Below, piece after piece: positions 11,412 to 21,491 of a DNA stretch of 64,000 bases. The stretch's first letter is position 1. Every line of letters begins with the position of its first letter. The position numbers and the translations under genes were made by a program. The stretch covers positions 62,001 through 126,000 of the forward strand of contig JASANC010000209.1 in NCBI GenBank assembly GCA_030248135.1. Reading direction: 5' to 3'. A model generated the notes under the pieces. The model ran no database searches, had not been told where the DNA came from, and saw nothing but the letters and a program-made list of their open reading frames with translations. Origin of the DNA: Theristus sp. LFF4_11 (taxonomy: Eukaryota; Nematoda; Chromadorea; Monhysterida; Xyalidae).

Positions 11412-12223
11412 CATAGGTATATCTTACCCTCACCGAATTCTAATACAGTGCCCACCATAATAAGTGGACGCACGCGTGCAATTGTGCGCACGCAGGTGCA
11501 CGTAAGTGCACGCACGCAGTCGCACCGTTTCAACACGTAAAGTATGCTTGCCACCCCTCAAAATGCCTGCGTTCAGTTGCGTGCGTTTACGTGCAGTATC
11601 AAAATGAAAATGTCGCCCAGCTCACGATTCCCTTAACCAACTTTAATAAGCCATGACTCAATCAACTCAGCAGAGTACCGGGAACACGTTGTTCTATTTT
11701 TTATTTAGGATTTTAAATAAATATTTTTTTAAAAAATAAAATAGAAAATTTTTTAGATTTAGATATTTTTAGATAAAATAAAGGAACACTTTTATTTTGG
11801 TTCCGATACTCAATGCGCACATAAATAGGTAAACTGTTTCCTCTATGACAACAGGACACCTCGGCGGGCACCACTGTTCGTACATTTTTAATGAGTTTTA
11901 GTTAGCGTGGCTGAATGAATAAATCGAGACGTAAATTCGTGTTGACCGCACAGTTGTTTTTTGCTTTTGAATTTTTTTTACAATTGCACGTTTTTACATC
12001 AATCAATACCTTAGTCGCATCTTCGCCTATTTTCTGAGCTCCGTTCTGTCATTGGTACCAATCAAGCATGAATTTGTACTCTCATATGTCTATGCGCGCC
12101 TTCAGTTGCAAAGCTAAAACAAAAGATACACGATGGTAAAAGTTTTAAAACACCAACATTATACCAATGTACATTTAATAACACATTTTAAATTCATATT
12201 ACATTTAGCTTTTATTAACACAG
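11412..12223. other. Unassigned spacer before membrane-protein exon
   Basis: The stretch 11447-11520 is rich in GTGCACGC-type repeats and begins CAGTGCCCACCATAATAAG, resembling one end of a Tc1-like element; a matching opposite end was not found. The remainder is AT-rich and holds no exon that I can support. Confidence 0.3.
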
Positions 12224-12379
12224 TACTGCGACCCATGGTACCGCACAACGAGCACAATTGCCTGGTGCGTCGTGGGCAGCATTTGCGCTGTGATTGTCAT
12301 CGTGGTCGTCTTGGGTGTTGTTGTCGGCCTCACAAACTATGATGCTGCCATTGCCGACCAGCACAGTATGGCCGAATAA
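12224..12379 (+). CDS. Possible last exon of a single-pass membrane protein
   Basis: A plausible acceptor (tttattaacacag) is followed by a 51-codon open frame beginning YCDPWYRTTSTIAW, then an unbroken hydrophobic stretch rich in V and I (about 20 residues, a transmembrane helix) and a short tail. Third positions are G/C-rich, as in the real genes here. Upstream exons were not found, so this is partial and unidentified. The final residues (SMAE and stop) are supplied by the end of the MITE that starts at 12364, so the native C terminus was probably longer. It could also be a pseudogene fragment. Confidence 0.35.
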   Translation, partial: YCDPWYRTTSTIAWCVVGSICAVIVIVVVLGVVVGLTNYDAAIADQHSMAE

Positions 12380-12736
12380 ATAAGGCAGTCCTTGTATTCT
12401 CCGTCAAGGCGGCATCAGTCGCAGACTAGGAATTGTCTTTTTAAAGAATGCCAAGATAACTCCCAATCGTTTGTGCAAGGGAGAAAGAATGAAAAGAATA
12501 GCACAAAGACTAAGTTAAAAAACCATGGCCGACTAAACATGGCAGGTTTTTTCAGAGTGCAAGGAGCACGCGAAATTTGAATGAAAAAAGACGTTCAGAG
12601 AAACTCAATTATCTGTCAAATTTAACGCGTTTTTTTAAACTAATCGATTCTTTAGTACCAACTCTCTCTCCTACTCTGCGACTGACCCCGCCTTGATTGA
12701 GAATGCAAGGATTGCCTGATTTATTCGACCATACTG
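12364..12736. mobile_element. CAGTATGGCCGAATAAA-family MITE, copy 2
   Basis: Inverted ends CAGTATGGCCGAATAAA and TTTATTCGACCATACTG. Interior shares long tracts with 9733-10007 ('gcaaggagc.cgcgaaatttgaatga'). The borders are CA and TT rather than TA, so the duplication has decayed. Confidence 0.85.
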
Positions 12737-13567
12737 TTAGATAAAAATGAATAGTGAAATTTGATCGTTCTTATGGTGATAACTTCAGTCATGATTTCAG
12801 GTAGATTCTTTGTAATTCGTTTTTGTTGAGGATGTATTTTTCTCTTTCCATGAAAAACTGGTAATCAAACACCAAATTACAGTTTGATGAATAAAAACTG
12901 AAAAACAGTAATAGTGCGCACACACTGTGCCATTGCCAATGTCCACACGTCGAGGTGGAGAGGACTATAGACACAATCTGCAACGCAACCATACAAGTCT
13001 TCCATTGTTGGTGACTCATTAAAATTCATTTTAGCTTTTCTTTCATTTGTCAGTAAATCTTTTTCCTATCTATGACGAAAATTGTGCAAGATCGTTGCCA
13101 GGACCCAAAATACGGTTAATATGGCCAAAGATCGGGCATTGCGTTTTGTGCACATGTGTTGTTTCAATACTACATACAAGTTTTAATCTGCTAACGTTTT
13201 ATATAACAAACAAACATTACTGAATTTTAATTACCACTGTGTGTGACTGACTCATTTGTTCTTTGGGCTGAAAAATCGACCGTTGTGGTCCCCGTTGTAA
13301 AATTTGTAAAAACAGTGAGTTGTGATGTGCAACTTACATTGCGTTATCCGTTTACGCAGAATGGAATTAACCAAATGTTTTCCAGGTCAACTGACATAAA
13401 AACAAGTTTTTCATCAACGTCTTGATATCTACAGTTTGAAAACAATGACAAGATCAACTAAAACTATTTCGTAAACATGTTTCGAATTGAAATGTATAGT
13501 ATGCACATTTTTCAATATAAACGAAAGCCACTGTTCATTTAAAATTTGCAAAAAACTGTTTATCATT
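12737..13567. other. Intergenic, probable 5' region of the secreted-protein gene
   Basis: AT-rich, no supported exon. A promoter could not be picked out. Confidence 0.3.
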
Positions 13568-16470
13568 ATGACCAAATCGATTGCGTTCAAACTGTTATTG
13601 CTTGTTGTGGTTACTTTAAACTACTGTTATATTGCCAGTAAGTTTGAAATTTATCATTGGATTGTTTTTTAGAAAAAAAAACAATCTATCGATCAAGGAA
13701 TCAAGCTGCAATCAATCAACATCCAATAAGATTTTGAGTTTTTACATTCACATCGCAGAAGCCAATATATATCGTGATCGGTTAGAAGATGCTGAACCAA
13801 TCGATTTGTTGGTGCAACTGATCAGCAGCGTTGCAACGAAAAACAATGCAAATCCAAATTCACCTTTGAATGTTCGTCGTGATTCACCGCAAGTACTACC
13901 AGGTTTCAAGGTATAGTGCGTTTGTGAAAATGTGTTATACCAGTTACCAAATGACACAAGAAGCTTGTTCCCGGTTGCGCTGATAGGAAATTGAACTGTT
14001 TTTGTTACACTAAAGCAATGGATCGAGTAGCAGGGAGGCAGATGGGAAAGAATCAAAGTGTTCAAAAACCATTTTTAATAAATTTGGTTGCCGTGCTCTG
14101 CAGAATTTTCTGCGAAACAAAAAATCAGTCAATATGAAACAAGAAAGAAACCGCACGTCAAACAGGAGTCTGGAGTGCAGCCCCTTCTGGTGGTACCGTC
14201 AAAAGACGGGTCCGGCGGGTTCACGGTCGGCCGGCCGACCCGCGATCTGGCACCGCCGCGCGAGGCGTTCGTTGAGGTACCCCTCAGCACGGGACAGGTG
14301 GTGCGTGTACCGCGTGGATTTTATCAGATGAGCGATGACGAAACTGAGGTTTGAGGATGATTTTTCAGTCGCTGCGTTTAGTGATTGGCTGTGGTTTGCT
14401 TTCCATTGTGAGTTCACTAATAAGGCGTTGATTGCATCACTGAGACCGGGTTCCAAAAGGGGAAAGCGTGGTCACTCAAAACCAAAATCAGTCGTTAGGA
14501 AAACGTTATGGCGTTAGGTGGTTCAGTTACTTCCATGTCCCCATTCACTTTTTGGACAGCTCAAATTCACCAAATTTCAACTAAAACTGTCTGTGCTACA
14601 CTTACATTGCTTTGCTTATTGCGATAATTTTTCTGACTAAATAATTTCTTTTATTGAGAAAATCACAAATCCAGCGAGCTGAATGGCTTTATCTTCAGCC
14701 CAATTGAAATACCGGTAATCAGAAGCAGTCTGTTTTCCTTTCCGCGCTTTTAGGTTATCGGATCCCTCGAACTTCCCGATTTCAACGATCCACTTTCCTT
14801 GATGCGGCATTTTGGCGCTGGCAAGTCATTTCGTCGCGATAAAAACAAGCAGACCAACGGACTGTACCTTCCAATGCCGTTTGGCCTGCGACCAATCAAC
14901 ATCCAAGTAAAAACTACTAGAAATCTGCCGATGCAGCTAATTATAGCGAGTCACATTGTATGTAACGATTTCAAATTTGAATGAAAAAGGTCATGCAAGA
15001 AACGGTGGACGGCGGTGGACTGCGAGGTGGACTCGGCCTCGATAAAACGCCGAACCGACAAGAACGGACCAATGAGCAGGTGAGGCTGGCTGGCTGGCTG
15101 TTTGGGAACTTAGAAAACGTTGAGTGGTGGGCAGTCTCTGGAACAGCCAAGCTGGGCTTTGTGCGTTGTTAGCCAATCAGAACAGCTTGCGTGACTGGAA
15201 ATTTGCAATGTGAAAACAACTTTTCCAGGACGAAAAAGCCAACCCGCAGACGCCATTACAGTTCCTCACAAAACGCCTCATGGATGCGTTGATTGCTGAG
15301 ACGAGCGACGATGAAAACAGTGAGAACGATTTTGACTATAAATATCAACAACGCGGCGGCTCAATGACATCGCCAAAAACTCATCAGCCAATTGGACGAC
15401 AACAAAGTGAACAGACGGAACTGCAGCGGTACAATGCGCTGCAGATGTTCTGCGAATTGTGAGAAGTTTACGGTCATTCAAAAACACATTGCAAAAACAG
15501 TACTTCAGTATTTACATGCATATTAAGATTTTTTTCTGCGTGTTGGTGGAATAGATGCAAGGTTTTACGATAAAGTTTAGTAGCAGCAGCAGTAAAATGG
15601 CAAACAAAAACGCGTTCATCAGTAGTAAGCAAATTTATTAAGATACGGTGTCGAAGCCTGCTTGCGGGCGCAACAATACACCGCACGTAAAGTACGACCG
15701 CAAAACGTCAGCAGAGCGCCTATTGGTCAAAAATCGCAAACTGGCAATTTGTTTGACCGACTTCTGCTTGACAAAGAACAACCGTTGACCGAAGAAGAAC
15801 AGTAAGAACATCAGTTATGTTTCCATTGATATGAAGTGTTGTTGCACAGCCCAGATAGGGACAGTTTGAAAATGCCGTGACTGCGCAAGGGCAACATTGA
15901 CAGGCTCGCGGGTCTTTTGCTTGTTTTGTCTTGTGGAAGCCCCGTGGTAAACGCTTGCTTCGGTCTGCATCAGTAGGGCAAATGAAAACCGACGAACTTG
16001 CAATCATCAAACCAGTCTCATCGTACAGGACCATGCAACATTTTGCGTCTAGCGCAGCAGTGGCTCTGTGGAGAGCACTCCAAAAGCGAGATGAACCCGT
16101 TGAAGAGGAACCCGTCCGTGCAGAGCAACGAGCTTCTGGTGCACAACGAACAAGTTTCGGTAACGTGTTTGTTGGAAGTTTTTGCTTGTGATGTCACACA
16201 ATAATGAGAAACCACAAACGCACTTCAGAAATCAGACATTTTTCACCCAACACGTAATAGCAGAGTGCCAGTGTTTGCTTTCCCGACGAAAAACGAGATT
16301 TTTTTTGCAAAAGTCCGCCAGAGCTTGCAGGCGGCGTCGGCAGAGTGAACGAGGACGGGCAAGCGTACGGCGTCCACGTTGGCCTGCCATTCTTTCAACC
16401 GCTCTATTTCGGCTCCTACCAAAATGAGAACATTGAGAACGGCTTCGATATTGGACTGAAAAAACGGTGA
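13568..16470 (+). CDS. Secreted protein of unknown function, nine exons
   Basis: Proposed exons: 13568-13637, 13759-13910, 14166-14348, 14754-14906, 14990-15079, 15229-15458, 15643-15801, 16029-16159 and 16322-16470, total 1317 nt or 438 residues. Exon 1 encodes a textbook signal peptide (MTKSIAFKLLLLVVVTL then NYCYIA), cut at GCC-A with a GTAAGT donor. The rest is hydrophilic, with acidic and Q-rich parts (EEEQ near residue 300), several dibasic sites (VRR, TKR, terminal KKR) and a Gly/aromatic C-terminal exon containing GLPFFQPLYFGSYQ. No cysteine pattern, enzyme motif or transmembrane segment recognised. The start is the only ATG giving a signal peptide. Exons 3, 5 and 8 have alternative acceptors; I chose those preserving phase. 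It could be a matrix component or a precursor processed at basic sites; neither is shown. Confidence 0.6.
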
Positions 16471-17135
16471 CGGCTTTTTCGTGTTTCTTCCTTCTGATAC
16501 TTGTGTTTGTTTTTTGTCAGCTGGTCATGAAGTCACCAAGTGATTGGTCGTTTGAGCAGTCAACAAAAGTAACAGACGACTTTAAAGTAGGGAAAATCGC
16601 AGGGTAATCACCCGATACACCGACGTCATTATCACCTGCATGGTTGCCCGGATTTTTTTTCTGCATGTGACCGGTTCTTTTTGATGAGCTGTTTTCTTGA
16701 TATATTTATTCTTATTTTCAAGAAAATTAGTGCCTTTCAGTAAAAAAAAACTCGTTCACTAAATATTTGCTCCAACCAAGAGACTTGCGTACTTTTCGAG
16801 AAAAATCGAAATTATCAAATATCAACCCACGATCAGTGTTTGAAATCAGTAGCAGCACACAAAAACATGAATGCTGCAAGAACATGAAAACGTGCCAATA
16901 ATTATGCACCGGTGAAAACAAAAAAGAGAAAAATTCAAACCCCCAAAATCAAAAACATGAAATAACAACAGTGCAAATCACAGTCATCATGGCTTTTTCA
17001 TCAAGCATTAGTCGACCGCACAACTATGCATGTAATGCCGCTTAATACACAACCAATCAGCGTGCCAAGACGTTTGAATGCAGCAACCGCATAGGTTTAA
17101 GCGTGAAATAAAGTCAAGCAAAAGAAAAACTGAAC
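16471..17135. other. Convergent intergenic spacer
   Basis: Lies between the stops of the plus-strand secreted-protein gene and the minus-strand AP-3 gene. No further gene or repeat recognised. Confidence 0.4.
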
Positions 17136-19770
17136 TTAAAATGGATTTTTGTTCTTGAGATTTGATAGCGATTTCGGTAGATCAGGAAGCTTGATGTCCT
17201 TGATCTGCTGTGATAGGTTCATGTTTTTGACGGCGGACACCGCACGCCCGGGGGCCGCTGAGATTCCGGCCTGAAAAGAAAAATCGACATTTTGACATTC
17301 TGGCCGACACTGCTTTCGCAAGCGCCTGCAAGTTTTTTTTGAACAAAGAAACGGCTTTGAGGTCTCAGACAAATGGCTTCTGCTCAGCTAGTTAGTTGTT
17401 AGTGTGATCTTTTATTTTTCATTCAAAAAATATTGTTGCTTTGTTAGGACAGAAGGAGAAACTGAAATAAACGAAAACGAAATTAACTGAAACTGGAAGT
17501 TGTGCTGTTGGTCTAATCAATCAAACAAACGTAACCAGTTTTCGATGTTGATGCAAAAATGTGATAAACTATCAGTGCAACCAAAAGCCAGTACAAGGAC
17601 AAAAAAACGTTAGTGGTGTATTTCTAAGCTTACTGCTTATCAAAAACAGCTTGGATCAAAAAGTTTCCAAGTATGTGTAAAAGAAAGGAATTCATCGCAA
17701 CGACAAATACACATCCAACGGCGTCTTCCATTTAACATTCCTTCGCAGACTTTTCGTGTAGACATGTGCGATCTGCTCGTTGGCGCCCAGGATGCGGTCC
17801 AGAACAATGCGGGTGCCGTTTTTGCCCTGCTTTATCGTTCAGCAAACCCATTTTCAAAGGACAAAACTAAGGATGAAACATTTTTAGACGCATGCATGCA
17901 AAATCTGCTAGAAGTGTGGACAATTGTTTGTGTGCAATAAGCTGATTGACTGCACATGAACTGGCGCGCACTGATTGGTCGCTCAAAATGATGCCGCCAA
18001 TCAACGCCGTGGATTCGATGATCCAATATTAATCTTTTGTGACACTACTACACCAGACTCAAACACAAGTGCGCATGACAATTGTAGCTAACTAAATGAC
18101 CATGAACTGTACTGTGACGTGCAAGACGTGCAGAAAAACAAGAACAAAATCCAAGACCACGCTTTTACACCAACAAAAGCCTCATACTCAGTTATTACAG
18201 TGTGGAAAAGAAAACAAAAATACGGTATTGGTGAAGAAATTTGGGTGTGCGTTGGCGGGTTAGTGTTGATTTTCTAAAAATTTAAAGTGAGAAAAAACAA
18301 AAGAAGAATTACAAACGAAAGAAAACGAAACTCCAAGTTGACCTCCTGTTTCTCGATCTTGTCCTGCTCCTGAATTCTCAGCAGAATTTCGTTCATGTTT
18401 GTTTCAAGCACCATTCCGCCCATCACAAGTTCACTCAAGATGTATTGGACCTGCAACGAAAAAAACTTGTTGTTGATTGGCTGACCGTATCATTACGTAT
18501 CAAGTTGTACTGCTTTGCTTTGCTGCCGATTACCAAAGTTGTGAAATTGTGCTCAAGTTTACTCACACTCATGTGTTTGTATGTGGACCACACGCACACC
18601 ACACACTGAACAAAAATGTCATTCAAACCGACAGTGTCTTGTCGAATGTTTGCATCTGCCAATTAAAACATCGCATAATAACAAATGTGCAACCTTGTCG
18701 GCGTGAAAGATCAAGTCAAGCTCGCACACGTTTTCAAAGCATCGATCCAGCGTCTCGACAAACACCTGCATCAACAATCGCAGTTGTGTGCTGTTTATTG
18801 TGACCAACAAGGAACAGTGCTTCAAAGGCGTTTGTTCGTTCACGAGCCTGAATCAAATCGAGAATGCCGAGTTCACTTTCGCTGCTGTCCACGCAGAACA
18901 CAAAGTACAACGTCGCATAGTGACGATAGATCAGCTTGAAGTCACTGCCGCCGATCATGCTGCAATGCGTTCTGTTATTCAAATAAAAAAGTGCTTTGTT
19001 TACGCACCACGGCGCTGATTAGCTGCATCGGTCAATGGGGATTGGTGAATTGGTTCAGTTGTGCTGTTCGATTCGCAATGATTGAATTGAAGATTTTCTA
19101 CCCAACACCTGAACACAGTTTCTTGTTAGCTGTTGGTCTCCTCTTAAGAGCCCATCGAGGAACCTCTGGTTTTCAACAATGTTTTTTTGCTGGGAATCTT
19201 GAATTTTATTTTTGCGACAAGATCATGTTTAAACCCAACACACCCATTAATGGCAACGCCAACGAATTTGGCACGTCCACCGCTCCACCGTTTGAAACTA
19301 CAGTCGAACTCTAAATTGTATGGAATCACCGTCGTCGTTGGCGACCACGTGATGCATGCTTTCTGTGCAGAAATTGCTGTGCGGACGGAGTTTGGTTTGC
19401 ACAGAAAGCATGCATGCACGTGTGATCATCAACCAATCAGCTGAATCCCTATAGTTTAGAGTTGGTGTTGGACTGTACAAAGGTTCTCTTTTTTCCCACG
19501 AACCTGCCACCTTCAAGAAAATTGCAGACATTGTCGTCGCGCTTCGATACCAACTGAAACGTCTCTCGAACAATCTGCTGCTGCTGTTCTTCCGGCTGCA
19601 AAAAAATCCTTGCGAGCCTCTCCATCGTGTAAAACGGCGAGTTTGATTGTTTCATTCTTATTTCCATCACTGATAACGTAAAAAACAATCAATCGACTCA
19701 CGTAGTAATAGTAGAATTTCAGTAGTCTCGGTTTACCGTGGTTATTGAACACCAGAATTGCTTTGATCAT
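17136..19770 (-). CDS. AP3S: AP-3 adaptor complex subunit sigma
   Basis: Small chain of the AP-3 heterotetramer, which sorts cargo from endosomes or Golgi to lysosome-related organelles. Six exons: 19702-19770, 19504-19595, 18848-18959, 18694-18765, 18343-18450 and 17136-17270, giving 195 residues (about 193 in vertebrates). Diagnostic blocks: MIKAILVFNNHGKPRL at the N terminus, KLIYRHYATLYFVFCVD, SSESELGILDLIQ, FENVCELDLIFHADKV, VMGGMVLETNMNEI and APGRAVSAVKNMNL. The longin-like fold is complete. Intron 3 must use a GC donor (CAG then GCTCGT) to keep the invariant IQ-VFVETLD junction. The divergent C-terminal tail ends in NPF, a classic EH-domain ligand. Intron 2 holds a hairpin MITE ending 28 bp from exon 2, and intron 5 holds an orphan coding-like exon. 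Confidence 0.97.
17692..17826 (-). CDS. Orphan coding-like exon inside AP3S intron 5
   Basis: A 44-codon frame begins after an acceptor-like AAGCAG and reads GKNGTRIVLDRILGANEQ and onward to a TGA. Its third positions are strongly G/C-biased, like those of proven exons nearby and unlike the introns. It is in phase 0, so it could be an alternative terminal exon of AP3S joined after EKQE, replacing the AGISAAPGRAVSAVK tail. No such exon is known to me in AP-3 sigma. It may instead be a relic of another gene. Confidence 0.4.
   Translation of the reverse strand, partial: GKNGTRIVLDRILGANEQIAHVYTKSLRRNVKWKTPLDVYLSLR
19301..19475. mobile_element. CAGTCGAACTCTAA-family palindromic MITE, copy 2
   Basis: A TA-flanked hairpin of 175 bp in AP3S intron 2, with arms containing 'cacgtgatgcatgctttct'. 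Sister to 11235-11411 and 57636-57799. It sits 28 bp from the donor of exon 2. Confidence 0.88.
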
Positions 19771-20821
19771 TTTTTTGACCTCTGAGGATGCTTGTAGAAT
19801 ACTTCTTCTCAATCCAATGGAATTCGTGGCTAATACATGTTTTTCTGATCAACCTTAAGATAAAGTTGACATTTTCATCGGCTAAAAACAGGAACAGCAC
19901 AGCGGTTAGATTGGCATCGATCGGATACAAATTGCACGCGCAGTTCAGTTCAGCACCCTAAATTTTCTCGCGGTATTTTGAAGATATTTTTTTGCAATCT
20001 TTCCAGTTCAGTTTGCTAGTCTTTGAATTTTTTGAAGTTATGAAACGATAGAACCTGAATAACAACTCAAGTTTGAGTTCAAACATCTGAAACTCTTCTT
20101 GAAAAAATATCCTTCCGAGTGAGAAAAAAGGGCCCAATTTTATTACTCCCCACACTACATAGTCAGACTGGAACAATGTTTGACATCTAAGCTCATAACT
20201 TGCGCAAAACAATAGTACACAACACAATAATGATTGTACAGAAAAAAGAAAATGAAAAAAGCAAATCAACTTCAAAAAAATATCGAAAAGAAAGTACTCT
20301 ACAAAATAAAAAGCACTGGCACAACACTGGTCAGAGGTATGGAAATGAAATATACATTGGAAAATTAGTTAATTTGACCAAAATATGAGAATATTTGAGG
20401 AATTTGAACGAAAATAATTTTGAATTTGAATAAATCAGCAAAAGTTGCAATTCATCCCATACCCGGGTAATCCAATGCTGCTTTGAGTGACAGCAAAAAT
20501 TAAAAACGAAACAATTTTTCAAAAGCTTAGATGATATTGACTAAAACAGAACAGACAATGTGAATTTTCCAGTGCATGAAATTATTCAGAGAAAAGGCGT
20601 AGAATACTTGTAAAGTGCATATTTGCAGACGTTGCATTTTGCAAACAGCACAAATCTGCAGCCACCGAACGCCATCGATGTAACACGTTGCCCTTTCAGT
20701 GCGTTGGTTTTCGGCGGATGTAAAAGAAAATGCACGGTCTTCACAGGACTCAAGCCTTACAATGAAGTCAAATCATAAATTCTTTTAGAATATGGGACAC
20801 CTGACTGGATGGAATTGAGTA
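19771..20821. other. Intergenic spacer upstream of AP3S
   Basis: Mostly AT-rich, no supported gene. A 38-codon frame at 20662-20778 ending GLKPYNEVKS is discussed as a finding only. Confidence 0.35.
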
Positions 20822-21081
20822 CGGAATGGCAGAGTAAACATGACAGCTTTTCCAGGGTTCAATTTGAATGAAAAACAAAAGATGTTGAGAAACCCAATTG
20901 CGTGTCAAATAAATTTCATGTGTTTTTATTCTTCGTGTTATTCTGCTCATTCTTACTCCTTTGCACACACAATTCGGAATTATTTTTGGCATTCTTGAAA
21001 AAACAACAACAACTGCTAGTCTGCGACTAATCCCGCCTTGATAGAGAACACAAGGAGTGTCATATTTATTCTACCATACTG
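20822..21081. mobile_element. CAGTATGGCCGAATAAA-family MITE, copy 3
   Basis: The left border is TA, the ends are diverged (CGGAATGGCAGAGTAAA and TTTATTCTACCATACTG), and the interior matches 9733-10007. It lies between AP3S and the 3' end of G6PD. Confidence 0.78.
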
Positions 21082-21491
21082 CATGATATGCGCACGTTGA
21101 CTTCGACTGGTTGAGCAATCAAGTGCAGCTGCAGAGCAGCCAATCTGCTCGCCGAAGATGTCACATCTTGAAACAAGCACAAGCAAGCAACCTTGAATCA
21201 ATGAGGTGCATGTCGTGAACCCTGTGATTTTGCTAGGTTATCTATCACGGTGACTGCTAATAGATACGGTTTAATATTGTGGAATGAATGATACAGTGGT
21301 GTCAAAGTCCACTCATCACAAACCTGAACAAAATTCTATGACACAACTAGAGCATCAAATTCAAATCCGCGTAAAACGTCGCACTGACGCACAAACATAC
21401 ACCCTGTTGCATTTCTACAAACATTCAAGTGAATTCAACGGACAAACTCTGGGGGTGTGAAGTAACAAAAAAATTACAATTTCGATCTTAG
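21082..21491. other. 3' flank of G6PD
   Basis: No gene recognised. Presumably contains the G6PD 3' untranslated region, whose end could not be fixed. Confidence 0.35.
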
